Shown: positions 17,032 through 26,030, counted from the stretch's first letter. The stretch is DNA of 64,000 bases from SIG565 sp045594065 (GCA_045594065.1 JAZNXU010000002.1:1-64000); one strand, 5' to 3'. The notes: generated from the sequence alone by a model not told the origin. Numbers and translations: made by a program.

Positions 17032-17625
17032 ATGATTAAAAATTTAATTTTCGATTTTGGTAATGTAGTCATCAAATTCGACCCATATTATATGGCATCT
17101 GCCATTACCGAAAGCGAAGAAGAAAAACAGATACTTATAAAAACAGTATTTAATCCCATAACCTTTGAGCTTACCGACAGAGGATATGTTACATTGGAAA
17201 AGCATATTGCAATGGTCCTGCCTGAGGTACCTACAGCACTTCACGAAAAAGCGGTAAAGCTCTTAAAAGAGTGGTATTTGCATCTTCCCGTAATGGACGG
17301 TATGGAAGAGTTACTTAAAAGTGCAAAAAAAGCAGGCTACAAGCTATATCTACTTTCAAATATAAATGTGCATTTTGGTAATCATCGTGATGAGGTGGAG
17401 ATTTTAAAGCTTTTTGATGGCATGGTGCTTTCGAGCGATATACATTTTATAAAACCAGAGCCTGAAATTTACGAACACTTAATAAGTAAATACGGTCTAA
17501 AAAAACAAGAATGTCTTTTTATTGACGACCGTCAGGTTAATATATGCGGTGCAGAGGCTATAGGCATTAAGGGCTATCTGTTCGAGAATGCTGACAAGCT
17601 TTGTGAGTATATAAAGGCGAATTAA
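17032..17625 (+). CDS. HAD-superfamily phosphatase (subfamily IA)
   Basis: A 197-residue cytoplasmic hydrolase. Motif I is LIFDFGNVVIKF with the nucleophile Asp near residue 8 and Gly two positions on, as in YihX-like sugar-phosphate phosphatases and epoxide-hydrolase-type HADs. Motif II is LYLLSNIN near 114, motif III lysine lies in HFIKPEPEIYEHL near 145 and motif IV is CLFIDDRQVN near 164. Start ATG 17032 follows GGGAAG. Substrate is unknown; a YihX-like glucose-1-phosphatase activity is one guess. Confidence 0.85.
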   Translation: MIKNLIFDFGNVVIKFDPYYMASAITESEEEKQILIKTVFNPITFELTDRGYVTLEKHIAMVLPEVPTALHEKAVKLLKEWYLHLPVMDGMEELLKSAKKAGYKLYLLSNINVHFGNHRDEVEILKLFDGMVLSSDIHFIKPEPEIYEHLISKYGLKKQECLFIDDRQVNICGAEAIGIKGYLFENADKLCEYIKAN

Positions 17626-17721
17626 TATTGATATTTCACAAAAATCTTTAAATTAAGGATTATCAGTGGAAAAATATGCCTGTTTTTAGGGGTAAATGCG
17701 TGCGCTTTCTAGAATTTGCGC

Positions 17722-17949
17722 GGGTTAGATGCTTTCTCCGGTATTTTCCGTGGCGCACTTGATGCAAAAGCCGCCTATATAAATAAAGAAATGCAGGTAG
17801 CTGCAACCTACGCCATAGCAGGAGTATTAGACGAAGATGAATTAAGCACCGAGAAAATTCTTCCAAAAGCCTTTGATAAGCGTATAGCTTCTGCAGTGGC
17901 AAAGGCGGTAAAGCAGACGGCTATAAATACAGGAGGAGCAAGAATATGA
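17722..17949 (+). pseudogene. C-terminal remnant of a malic enzyme
   Basis: About 75 codons read as the C-terminal end of NAD(P)-dependent malic enzyme: GIFRGALDAKAAYINKEM then AATYAIAGVLDEDELS and a helical tail to the stop. The catalytic and NAD domains (over 300 residues) are missing and an in-frame TAG lies just upstream (17710-17712), so this is a deletion relic. The end still overlaps the start of the next gene by four bases (ATGA) and keeps an AGGAGG site, suggesting that the beta-helix gene was once coupled to malic enzyme or that a deletion fused the two loci. Confidence 0.8.
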
Positions 17950-19517
17950 AACGGTTAATTAGTGTTTGTTTAGCTTTTATACTAGCTATATCCTTTACGG
18001 CCTGCAAAGCGGAAAACGCAAATAGCGTTCAAAATGGCAGCACTAACATTACCAATAGCGATAATACCTTTAAAGCTTTAGCAACCGATATTAACCCCAC
18101 CGTTCAGGGTATGTTTTACCGAAATGTTGTGGGCGTTGATAAGCGCTCAAGCGACCCTGCTGTAAAAGCGGTTGATGAAAAGTCAGATGCCTTACTTAAA
18201 ACTATCGAGGAATATCCCGATACTCTAAAGGCTAAAGAGGGCTGTAAAACTTATTACATATCTAACGACGGCGATGATAAAAACGACGGCCTTACTCCCG
18301 AAACTGCAAGAGCTACATATCTGTCGGTTAAAACCTTTTTGCAATCCGGTGATGTAGTGTTATTTCGCCGCGGTGACCTTTGGCGCGGACAAATGCATCT
18401 TATCTCAGGTGTTTCCTACGGCGCATACGGCGAGGGTATCAAGCCCCGTTTCTACGGTAGTGTTGACGGCTCCAAAAACGGCATCGGCGAATGGAAAACT
18501 ACTGAATATGAAGATGTTTATATGTTCAGCCGAGTAATTTCTAATTATTCGAGCATTTTCTTCAATAACGGCGAAGCCTACGGTCGACCCGTTCAAAGTT
18601 TTGATGATATAAGCAGCAGAAAATATAATGTTATATATAAGTCCGGCAAGGTGTATTTGTACAGTCCCGATGGCAATCCCCAAGACCTTTTTGAGGTGAT
18701 CGAGATTGTAGAGGGCTATGACCTTATTACAGCAAGTAAAACCACGCCCGAAAATCCCACCTCAGATGTGGTTATTCAAAACCTAACGGTTATGTACGCC
18801 GGTCGCCACGGAATTGCCCCAGGAAACAGTAAAAATATTGAAATTTCGGGTTGCATCATAGGTTATATGGGCGGTTTGAATCTTTATTTGGGCGGCACAT
18901 CAATCGGCAACGGAATTGAGTTTTGGGGTAATGTAAAAAATGTAAGCTGCCACCATAATTATGTGTTCCAATGCTTTGACGACGGTATTACCCATCAATC
19001 AAACTCAGGTATGAAATACTCGGTAGTAGAAGAAGAGGTTTCCTATTGCGATAATCTTATAGAATACTGTATTGCGGGATTAAATTCTTTTATTCCACAG
19101 ATAAATACAGGCACTTCCTACGATGCTACTGAATACTTTAAAAATTACACTGCCGAATACGGTAATGTTTATTTAAAAAATAATATTTGCCGTTACGGTG
19201 GCTATGGCTGGGGCTATCCGGACCGACCAGATAAGGCATCTACCGAGGATATTAAATATCGCCCCGCAATGCATAAAGGCGTGCTGGTAATCGAGGGTAA
19301 TATATTCGACCGTGCTAAACACGGCGCATTGATTTTCAGCACCTACGGCGATAAAAAAGACCTGCTCTCTTTCACAAACAATACAATTTTACAGGAAGAA
19401 AACCGCCGCGTTATGAATGTGGTAGGAGATAAAATATATGCAGGCGACGCAACCGATGAATATTTAGGCAAGTATTTTAGTAATTATTCTGGCAATACTT
19501 TTACTGTAGTTGAATAA
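17946..19517 (+). CDS. Lipoprotein with right-handed parallel beta-helix
   Basis: A 523-residue secreted lipoprotein: signal peptide MKRLISVCLAFILAI with lipobox SFTAC (lipidated Cys20). From about residue 100 it shows the start typical of pectate-lyase-like proteins, TYYISNDGDDKNDGLTPETA, then SGDVVLFRRGDLWRG, and from ~275 beta-helix rungs (VVIQNLTVMYAGRHGIAPG, NIEISGCIIGYMGG, NVSCHHNYVFQCFDDGITH). The fold is shared by polysaccharide lyases and glycosidases such as those of pectin. Activity is not assigned; a role on plant or host glycan would fit the rhamnose genes. Confidence 0.8.
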   Translation: MKRLISVCLAFILAISFTACKAENANSVQNGSTNITNSDNTFKALATDINPTVQGMFYRNVVGVDKRSSDPAVKAVDEKSDALLKTIEEYPDTLKAKEGCKTYYISNDGDDKNDGLTPETARATYLSVKTFLQSGDVVLFRRGDLWRGQMHLISGVSYGAYGEGIKPRFYGSVDGSKNGIGEWKTTEYEDVYMFSRVISNYSSIFFNNGEAYGRPVQSFDDISSRKYNVIYKSGKVYLYSPDGNPQDLFEVIEIVEGYDLITASKTTPENPTSDVVIQNLTVMYAGRHGIAPGNSKNIEISGCIIGYMGGLNLYLGGTSIGNGIEFWGNVKNVSCHHNYVFQCFDDGITHQSNSGMKYSVVEEEVSYCDNLIEYCIAGLNSFIPQINTGTSYDATEYFKNYTAEYGNVYLKNNICRYGGYGWGYPDRPDKASTEDIKYRPAMHKGVLVIEGNIFDRAKHGALIFSTYGDKKDLLSFTNNTILQEENRRVMNVVGDKIYAGDATDEYLGKYFSNYSGNTFTVVE

Positions 19518-19522
19518 CTAAA

Positions 19523-19560
19523 TCCCCTTATAAGCTACCGCTTATAAGGGGATTTTTTAA
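19523..19560. terminator. Terminator of the beta-helix lipoprotein gene
   Basis: A perfect 15-bp stem (AATCCCCTTATAAGC with GCTTATAAGGGGATT, four-base loop) is followed by a T run. It lies between convergent genes and may also act weakly leftward. Confidence 0.9.
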
Positions 19561-19578
19561 TTAATCTTAATAAGTAAA

Positions 19579-20286
19579 TTAAATAATTGCAAATATCAAA
19601 ATCGGCAGGAAAATGGCGGGCAAATAGTTCATAACCTTAATTTTGGTAAGATGTAACATATTCAGTGCTATTGCCACTATTAATAGCGAGCCGATAGTCG
19701 ACATATTAACTATTATTTCTTCAGTCAGCACGGGGGCAAGCCATACCGCCGCGAGCGTAATTCCGCCCTCAATTATAAGCACTGCAACGCTCGATAGCAT
19801 TACACCAAAGCCGAAAGAGGCTGTAAGCGGAATTGCGGCAACACAGTCAATTAGGCTTTTTGAATAAAGCGTTATGTTATCGCCCGATATACCGCTATCT
19901 ATTGAGCCTACCACAGTCATAGCGCCTACACAGAAAAGCATAGTAGCAGACACAAAGCCCTCGGAAATTCTTTGATTTCCGCCGTTTTTGTTAAAGCCAT
20001 TTTCAATCTTGTGAGCTAAGCGGTTAACCCATTTGTCAATATCTATAAGCTCTCCGATTATTGCACCAATGGCTATCGAAATTATTATAACAAGAATGTT
20101 GTTTTGCTCGTTTAACATTCCGTCAATGCCAATTAGCAGTACGCAGAACGCCATTCCTGAAAAGAGTGCAGAGCGCACGCGTTCGGGAATGCCCTTTTTA
20201 AAAAGCATTCCCACGGCACTACCTAAAATCACTAAAAAGAAATTTACTACAGCGCCGCTTTTTAGAATATTAAGGATTATTTCCAT
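19579..20286 (-). CDS. DUF554 family membrane protein
   Basis: A 235-residue protein with about six or seven hydrophobic segments, matching the DUF554 family (YdfK/YqgA-like putative transport proteins). Typical stretches are FFLVILGSAVGMLFKKGIPERV at the N-terminus (kept short in families), GIDGML, and VGAMTVVGSIDSGISGD near residue 118. Function is unknown. It lies 12 bp after the SDR gene on the same strand; its own ribosome binding site is weak, suggesting coupling. Confidence 0.85.
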   Translation of the reverse strand: MEIILNILKSGAVVNFFLVILGSAVGMLFKKGIPERVRSALFSGMAFCVLLIGIDGMLNEQNNILVIIISIAIGAIIGELIDIDKWVNRLAHKIENGFNKNGGNQRISEGFVSATMLFCVGAMTVVGSIDSGISGDNITLYSKSLIDCVAAIPLTASFGFGVMLSSVAVLIIEGGITLAAVWLAPVLTEEIIVNMSTIGSLLIVAIALNMLHLTKIKVMNYLPAIFLPILIFAII

Positions 20287-20298
20287 ATGTCTATCACA

Positions 20299-21051
20299 CT
20301 ACGCTTTTGCTAGTATCATCAAGAATTTATGCGAAATAATTCTGCTTAAAAACCTGTACAATTTATAGAAAAATCGACCTGTGTAAATGGCTCTGCGTTT
20401 TTTAGATGCCTTTAAAGATTTTTTCGCAATCATTTCGGGGTTAACCCTCGGCAGAATATCAAAAGTGAGGCTCGTACCCTTAGCTATATTGGCAACGGGT
20501 AAAAACTCGGTGTCCATAGGTCCGGGGCATACTGCAAGTACATTTATTTTCTTTCTTTTAAGCTCGTAGCGCAGCGCCCTCGAAAAACTTGTAACATAGG
20601 CTTTTGTAGAGCAGTAAACCGCCATTTTTGCGTTAGGTACAAACGAGGCAATTGAGCTTATGTTAATAATTTCAGCACCGTTTTCCATATAGGGGATAGT
20701 GGTGTGAGTAAAGGCGGTTAACGCCTCGCAGTTAAGGCGTATCATACCCGTGGTTGAGAGAGCATCAATATCTTCAAAATATCCGTGCTTGCCAAAGCCT
20801 GCGTTGTTAATAAGCATTTTAACATTGGGCTTCAGGTCGGCAAGTAAAGCAGCGTAGGTATCAATAGCGCCGTCAACCGTCATATCAAGCGGAATTACTC
20901 TGCACTCGGTTTTGCATTTTGCGGCTATTTCTTTAAGCCGATCCTCGCGCCTTGCAATAATCCACAGCTCGTCAAAGCTGCCACCGTCTAAGCACTTTAT
21001 ATATTCGGTTCCAAGTCCGGCAGAAGCACCGGTTATTATAGCAATGTTCAT
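20299..21051 (-). CDS. SDR-family short-chain dehydrogenase
   Basis: A 250-residue NAD(P)-dependent oxidoreductase. The cofactor loop is ITGASAGLGTEY (TGxxxGxG), NNAGFGKHG lies near residue 82, the catalytic Ser is in IINISSIAS near 131 and the catalytic YxxxK is in YCSTKAY near 147. Substrate is unknown. GGAGGG lies seven bases before the ATG. It diverges from the corC leader promoter with about 55 bp between. Confidence 0.88.
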   Translation of the reverse strand: MNIAIITGASAGLGTEYIKCLDGGSFDELWIIARREDRLKEIAAKCKTECRVIPLDMTVDGAIDTYAALLADLKPNVKMLINNAGFGKHGYFEDIDALSTTGMIRLNCEALTAFTHTTIPYMENGAEIINISSIASFVPNAKMAVYCSTKAYVTSFSRALRYELKRKKINVLAVCPGPMDTEFLPVANIAKGTSLTFDILPRVNPEMIAKKSLKASKKRRAIYTGRFFYKLYRFLSRIISHKFLMILAKA

Positions 21052-21107
21052 AAAAGTCCCTCCATTAATTTAATTATACAATAATTACCTCAAAAATCAA
21101 TAATTCA

Positions 21108-21135
21108 TTGACAAAATTTAAAAATCTGATATAAT
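21108..21135 (+). promoter_or_regulatory. Near-consensus promoter of the corC leader
   Basis: Exact TTGACA (21108-21113) and TATAAT (21130-21135), 16-bp spacer. Transcription would start near 21142, 26 bases before the leader peptide ATG. Confidence 0.85.
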
Positions 21136-21167
21136 AGTGTTACAATCTTTTGAAAGGGAATACACTA

Positions 21168-21212
21168 ATGGACGACGGCGTCAGTAGCGTGTTTATCATT
21201 AATATCATATAA
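21168..21212 (+). CDS. Putative leader peptide MDDGVSSVFIINII
   Basis: A 14-residue open frame with its own Shine-Dalgarno (AAAGGGA, about eight bases before the ATG) directly behind a consensus promoter and directly before an intrinsic terminator. The layout is that of a transcription-attenuation leader peptide controlling the CorC/HlyC-type gene downstream. The peptide starts with two aspartates; N-terminal acidic stretches are known to destabilise ribosomes when Mg2+ is low, as used by MgtL in enteric bacteria, so magnesium sensing is a possible but untested role. It also resembles the N-terminus of some CorC homologues and could instead be a degenerate duplicate start. Confidence 0.55.
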   Translation: MDDGVSSVFIINII

Positions 21213-21218
21213 TTTAAG

Positions 21219-21253
21219 GCATATTTGCACTCTCAGTGCAGGTATGCTTTTTT
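21219..21253 (+). terminator. Attenuator between leader peptide and corC
   Basis: A continuous 12-pair stem (GCATATTTGCAC with GTGCAGGTATGC, two G-U pairs) with loop TCTCA and six Ts. It starts six bases after the leader-peptide stop and ends 29 bp before the corC ATG, so it must be read through for corC expression from the 21108 promoter. Confidence 0.88.
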
Positions 21254-21282
21254 GTGTTTGAAAAGGAGTTATTTTAAAAATT

Positions 21283-22548
21283 ATGGACCCAAGTACGGTA
21301 ATTTCTATTTTAATTATGGCAGTATTAGTAATGTTTTCGGCTTACTTCTCTGCCACCGAAACCGCGTTTTCAACCCTTAATAAAACAAGAATTAAAACCC
21401 TTGCCGAGGCAGGCAACAAAAAAGCCGAGCTAACGCTGGAGCTTTCCGAAAGCTATGATAAGCTTATTTCCACCATACTTATCGGCAACAATATCGTGAA
21501 TATCGCGCTGGCTTCAATCGGCACAATGCTTTTTGTAAAGCTGTATGGTGATATAGGTGCTACAATTTCCACAGCCGTTATAACGGTAGTGGTGCTCATT
21601 TTCGGTGAAATTTCGCCTAAGAGCCTAGCTAAAGACTTCCCCGAAAAATTTGCAATGTTTTCATCACCCTTTATAAAAGCTTTAATTTTTGTTTTAACCC
21701 CGCTCAATTTTATTTTTTCGGGCTGGAAAAAACTGCTGTCACGAATGTTTAAAAATGAGGGTGAGCAGAAAATGTCTCAAGAAGAGCTGCTTATGCTCGT
21801 TCAAGAGGTTGAGGAAGAGGGCAGTATCGATAACGATGAGGGTACTCTGCTTCGCAATGTTATCGAGTTCACCGACCGCCGCGCAGAGGATATTTTAACC
21901 CATCGCGGCGATGTTGAGGCTGTACCGATTGATACTTCAAAAAAAGAGATTGCACGCATTTTCTCTGATACCAAGTTTTCTCGTTTGCTTGTGTATGATG
22001 AGTCTATCGATGATATTGTGGGCGTTATCCACCAAAAGGATTTTTATAATGCAGGCAGCATCTTCACTGGGGACATCAGAGATATTCTCTCCGAGCCTGT
22101 GTTTGTTCCCCAGTCGTTAAAGGTTGATGCCCTCTTAAAAGAGCTGCAGAAAGCCAAATCGCATATTGCGGTTGTTGTAGATGAATATGGTGGTATGGTC
22201 GGTATTGTCACAATGGAGGATATTCTCGAAGAGCTTGTTGGCGAAATCTGGGACGAGCACGACGATGTTATCGAGGATTTCAAGGAGATGGCACCGAACA
22301 CTTATCGCATTAACGGCCTTACAAACCTTGAAGATTTCAATGAGTTCTTTGGTATTCAGATTGAGGGTGAGGGTGTATCTTTTGGCGGTTGGGTAATGGA
22401 AATGCTTGATAAAATACCCGAGGTGGGCGATAAGTTTGAGTTTGATAACTTAGAGTTTACCGTAACTGAGACCGATGCCCGCCGTGCATCGCTGATAGAT
22501 GTTGTAATGCATCCTGCAGAAGAAACCGAAAATGAGGAAGAACAATGA
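21283..22548 (+). CDS. CorC/HlyC-type CNNM transporter family protein
   Basis: A 421-residue membrane protein. The CNNM/DUF21 domain (residues ~1-190) has three or four membrane segments and the family stretch FSAYFSATETAFSTLN, GNNIVNIALASIG and VLIFGEISPKS; a CBS pair follows (~205-325, with DDIVGVIHQKDF and GGMVGIVTMEDILEELVGE), then a CorC_HlyC domain (~340-415). Relatives (PfpC/MpfA, CorC, CNNM) handle Mg2+ export or homeostasis. AAAGGAG lies upstream. The gene sits behind a leader peptide and attenuator, and its stop overlaps the next start by ATGA. Confidence 0.9.
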   Translation: MDPSTVISILIMAVLVMFSAYFSATETAFSTLNKTRIKTLAEAGNKKAELTLELSESYDKLISTILIGNNIVNIALASIGTMLFVKLYGDIGATISTAVITVVVLIFGEISPKSLAKDFPEKFAMFSSPFIKALIFVLTPLNFIFSGWKKLLSRMFKNEGEQKMSQEELLMLVQEVEEEGSIDNDEGTLLRNVIEFTDRRAEDILTHRGDVEAVPIDTSKKEIARIFSDTKFSRLLVYDESIDDIVGVIHQKDFYNAGSIFTGDIRDILSEPVFVPQSLKVDALLKELQKAKSHIAVVVDEYGGMVGIVTMEDILEELVGEIWDEHDDVIEDFKEMAPNTYRINGLTNLEDFNEFFGIQIEGEGVSFGGWVMEMLDKIPEVGDKFEFDNLEFTVTETDARRASLIDVVMHPAEETENEEEQ

Positions 22549-23765
22549 TATATGATATAGCTGTTGTAGGCGGCGGTGCGGCGGGTCTTTTTGCTGCTAT
22601 ACACGCCAAAAAACTGGACAGTAGTCTTAATATTGTGGTGTTTGAGGCGCTTGACCGTGTGGGCAAAAAATTGATAACCACGGGTAATGGGCAATGCAAT
22701 ATTACAAACCAAAATGCAGCGCCAAGGTTTTACCACTCTGAAACACCCCACTTATTAAGTGAGGTGTTATCGGCATTTACGGTTAAGGATACTGTAGCGG
22801 AGTTCAATAAAATGGGGGTCGAAATAGTTTTTGAGCCCGATGGCAGAGCCTATCCAGCATCTTATCAGGCTGGCTCGGTAGTAGATGCATTACGCTTTAC
22901 TGCTGAGGAATTAGGTGTTGAAATCATAAATGGCGTAAAAATCGATTCCTTAAAAAAAGAGGATAACTATAAGCTTATTTCCCAAAGTGATGAAATCAGC
23001 GCCCGTAAGGTAATTTTTGCTTGTGGTCTGCTTTCAGGCGGTGCAAAGCTCGGTAGCTTTGGCGATACACTCCGCATGTTTAAAAATTTAGGGTATCAAA
23101 TCTCAAAAACCACCCCCGCAATAGTACAGATTAAAACGGAAACCGATATTGTAAAACAATTAAAGGGAATTAAATTTAACGGCACCGCCACACTTTTTAT
23201 AAACGGTAAAAAATCAAAGGCTCAGGCAGGGGAGATACTCTTTACAGATTACGGCTTGTCAGGTCCTGCAATACTTGGTATCTCGCGTGAAGCCTCAAGA
23301 AACAGCGGTAGAATAGAAATAAGTCTTGATATAACTCCTAATATGGCTGAAACTCATCTTAAAAAGTTGCTTTCAGAGCGTAAGTGCAATTTACAAACGC
23401 GTTCAAGCGATAACTTTTTAACCGGTTTTATAAACAAGCGACTTGGTCAGGTGTTAATAAAATGTGCCGAAATTCCGCTTAATACCACCGTTGCAGAGAT
23501 TACAGATAAGCAAATTGCAAAGCTTACCCGCCTTATAAAAAGCTTCACATTTACTGTTACGGGTAATACCGGTTTTAATAATTCACAGGTAACAGCAGGC
23601 GGAATTAGTCTTAACGAAGTTAATATAAACACCCTTGAATCTAAAAGGCATAAGGGACTTTATATTATCGGCGAGCTTTTGGATGTTGATGGCGATTGCG
23701 GAGGATATAATCTGCAATGGGCTTGGAGCTCGGCGGCGGTTGCGGCAAGGAGCGCTATAAAGTAA
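22545..23765 (+). CDS. HI0933/YhiN-family flavoprotein
   Basis: A 406-residue FAD-dependent oxidoreductase. The N-terminal FAD motif is IAVVGGGAAGLFAAIHA and the family stretch KKLITTGNGQCNITNQ lies near residue 42. The C-terminal TAGGISLNEVN and GGYNLQWAWSSA are typical of this family, which includes BaiN-type enzymes. The physiological substrate is unclear. It overlaps corC by four bases upstream and the next flavoprotein gene by one base, so all three are co-translated. Confidence 0.88.
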   Translation: MIYDIAVVGGGAAGLFAAIHAKKLDSSLNIVVFEALDRVGKKLITTGNGQCNITNQNAAPRFYHSETPHLLSEVLSAFTVKDTVAEFNKMGVEIVFEPDGRAYPASYQAGSVVDALRFTAEELGVEIINGVKIDSLKKEDNYKLISQSDEISARKVIFACGLLSGGAKLGSFGDTLRMFKNLGYQISKTTPAIVQIKTETDIVKQLKGIKFNGTATLFINGKKSKAQAGEILFTDYGLSGPAILGISREASRNSGRIEISLDITPNMAETHLKKLLSERKCNLQTRSSDNFLTGFINKRLGQVLIKCAEIPLNTTVAEITDKQIAKLTRLIKSFTFTVTGNTGFNNSQVTAGGISLNEVNINTLESKRHKGLYIIGELLDVDGDCGGYNLQWAWSSAAVAARSAIK

Positions 23766-25342
23766 TGATACTTTTACAAAACATTAATTTGCCGCTCTCA
23801 ACCGATTTCTCTGATATTCCCACTATTGTTGCGCCATTGCTTAAAATACCAAAAAGCGAAATTAAAGGCGCAAGGATTTATAAAAAATCGGTCGATGCAA
23901 GGCATAAAAACAACATTGTTTTCTGTTGTGCTTTTCTTATTGAAGCCGCTAACGAAAACAAAATAATTGCAAAAAATAAAAAGGCAAGCCTTTATTTAAA
24001 AAAACCTTACGAATGGAAAAGGGCGGGAAATACGCAGGTGCGTCCCATAATTATCGGCTTTGGTCCCGCGGGAATTTTTGCGGCTTTGGCATTAGCCAAG
24101 GCAGGGCTTAAACCAATCATTATTGAACGCGGAACAGATGTTGATACAAGGCAAACCGATGTTAATTCGTTTTTTAGCGGCGGCAAATTAAACCCCGAAT
24201 CTAATATTCAGTTCGGCGAGGGCGGCGCAGGCACGTTTTCCGACGGAAAGCTTAACACAGGCATTAAAGACGCCCGCATTTCAGTGGTGCTTGAAACCCT
24301 CAGTAAATTCGGCGCACCCGATAAGATTTTGTATGACTCTAAGCCCCATATCGGCACCGATATTCTAAGGGTTGTTGTCAAGAATATCCGCAATGAAATT
24401 ATATCACTCGGCGGTGAAGTGCGTTTTAATTCAAGGCTTGATAATATTGAAATTATAAATAACCAATTAACACGCATAAAAGTTACAAGCGGTAAAAAAA
24501 GCGAATGGATAGCATGTAGCCATTTAGTGTTGGCAACGGGTCATTCAGCCCGCGATACATATAAGATGCTAAAGGCTGCAGGTGTCGAGCTTGTCCGCAA
24601 GCCTTTTTCTGTAGGAGCTAGAATTGAGCATCTGCAAAGCGATATTAATAGAGCGCTTTACGGTGACTTTGCAAATCATCCCGCGCTAGGCGCTGCCGAT
24701 TATAAAATGGCGGTGCATCTGCCCTCAGGTCGCGGTGTTTATACCTTTTGTATGTGCCCTGGCGGTGAGGTAATTAATGCTTCAAGCGAAGAGAATATGA
24801 CCTGTGTTAACGGTATGAGTAATTCCGTCCGTGACGGTGTTAATGCTAACAGCGCACTGCTTGTTGATATTCGCCCCGAGGATTTAATGGGTGACGATGT
24901 GCTTGCAGGAATTGAACTGCAACGCGAAATAGAAAGTCGCGCTTTTTCACCCGACGGTGTTCCTTTTTGTTATGTAGGTGACCTTATCGGTGAGAAAGTG
25001 ACCGACCCGCAAAGAATAAACCCAACCGTAAAACCAAAGGCAAAACACACCAATATAGAATCGGTATTGCCCGATTTTGCGGTAAACTCTTTACGGGAGG
25101 CTCTGCCGCTTTTTGGCCAAAAAATAAGCGGTTTTGATAATGCCAATGCGGTACTAACTTTTCCTGAAACCCGAAGCTCAGCCCCTGTGCGCATTTTGCG
25201 GAATGAAAGCTATACTGCTACCGATGTTTCGGGGCTTTACCCTTGTGGAGAGGGTGCAGGCTATGCAGGCGGTATAACCTCTGCCGCGGTGGACGGACTC
25301 AGAATTGCCGAGGCTCTTATAGACAGTATTAATAAACATTAA
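23765..25342 (+). CDS. FAD-dependent oxidoreductase (COG2509-type)
   Basis: A 525-residue flavoprotein. A short N-terminal domain (1-80) precedes the FAD motif IIGFGPAGIFAALALAKAG near residue 95, then GGKLNPESNIQFGEGGAGTFSDGK near 140 (family hallmark) and the C-terminal YPCGEGAGYAGGITSAAVDG. The ATG at 23765 overlaps the previous stop (TAATG); a longer frame upstream reads inside the previous gene. Its function is unassigned in the family. It converges with and overlaps the gene at 25329 by 14 bp. Confidence 0.87.
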   Translation: MILLQNINLPLSTDFSDIPTIVAPLLKIPKSEIKGARIYKKSVDARHKNNIVFCCAFLIEAANENKIIAKNKKASLYLKKPYEWKRAGNTQVRPIIIGFGPAGIFAALALAKAGLKPIIIERGTDVDTRQTDVNSFFSGGKLNPESNIQFGEGGAGTFSDGKLNTGIKDARISVVLETLSKFGAPDKILYDSKPHIGTDILRVVVKNIRNEIISLGGEVRFNSRLDNIEIINNQLTRIKVTSGKKSEWIACSHLVLATGHSARDTYKMLKAAGVELVRKPFSVGARIEHLQSDINRALYGDFANHPALGAADYKMAVHLPSGRGVYTFCMCPGGEVINASSEENMTCVNGMSNSVRDGVNANSALLVDIRPEDLMGDDVLAGIELQREIESRAFSPDGVPFCYVGDLIGEKVTDPQRINPTVKPKAKHTNIESVLPDFAVNSLREALPLFGQKISGFDNANAVLTFPETRSSAPVRILRNESYTATDVSGLYPCGEGAGYAGGITSAAVDGLRIAEALIDSINKH

Positions 25343-25895
25343 AAACCGAGTATTTATCAAACAGGTAGTAGGCTTCGCTTTTTAAGCGCATTTTACTGCC
25401 TGTTTTACATTCTATTGGAATAATAATTTTCGCCGATGCATCTTTGCAGTTTTCAAGTTTAAAGGCATTCATATGTTTTAAAACGGTATTCAAATAAATG
25501 CTTTCAGGCATTTTGTTCATGGCTACCGAAAAACTGTTTTTTGTAATTTGTATTTTAATTTTGCCCTGTGTGTACTTAGTTATAAGTGATAATAATATTT
25601 CGAAAAGTCGCAAATTCACAAAATATGTGTTGCTGTTACCTATAATTTTCGCACTTTGAATTTTACCCGCTAAATATGCTGTACCGCAAATAATATCGGT
25701 AAGCTCTGCAAGTGGAATACAGCACATAAAATTTTCTTTAAAGGCTAATCCCTCAAATAGATAAAGCTTTTTCAGAATTTCGATATTTTCGTATGAAAAA
25801 TTGCCCTCAATTTCATCACGAAAAATTCTGTTGCGTAGGGTTTCACAGAGTTTGTTTTGCTTTTTAAGGTCATTTTGAATAATTTTTTCGTCCAT
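25329..25895 (-). CDS. Conserved-looking protein of unknown function
   Basis: A 188-residue soluble protein that I do not recognise. The N-terminus is helical and charged (DEKIIQNDLKKQNKLCETLRNRIF). Residues ~95-165 (VNLRLFEILLSLITKYTQGK, then IKIQITKNSFSVAM) faintly recall a degenerate histidine-kinase ATPase core, but no N, G1 or G2 box is evident. The last codons overlap the end of the upstream flavoprotein gene on the other strand by 14 bp. It diverges from gap. Confidence 0.6.
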   Translation of the reverse strand: MDEKIIQNDLKKQNKLCETLRNRIFRDEIEGNFSYENIEILKKLYLFEGLAFKENFMCCIPLAELTDIICGTAYLAGKIQSAKIIGNSNTYFVNLRLFEILLSLITKYTQGKIKIQITKNSFSVAMNKMPESIYLNTVLKHMNAFKLENCKDASAKIIIPIECKTGSKMRLKSEAYYLFDKYSVFNVY

Positions 25896-25970
25896 ATTAC
25901 ATTTATTATATGCGGAAATGATGAAAAATTAAATTTCAACTAAATTTTGTTAAAATTTAGTCAAAACATC

Positions 25971-25999
25971 TTGAAAAAAATTGTTTTTTGGGGTACAAT
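25971..25999 (+). promoter_or_regulatory. Promoter of gap
   Basis: TTGAAA (25971-25976) and TACAAT (25994-25999), spacer 17 bp, lie 31 bp before the ATG, which has an AGGAGGAA ribosome binding site. Confidence 0.8.
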
Positions 26000-26030
26000 A
26001 TATGTAAATAATTTTTAGGAGGAATTTCCA

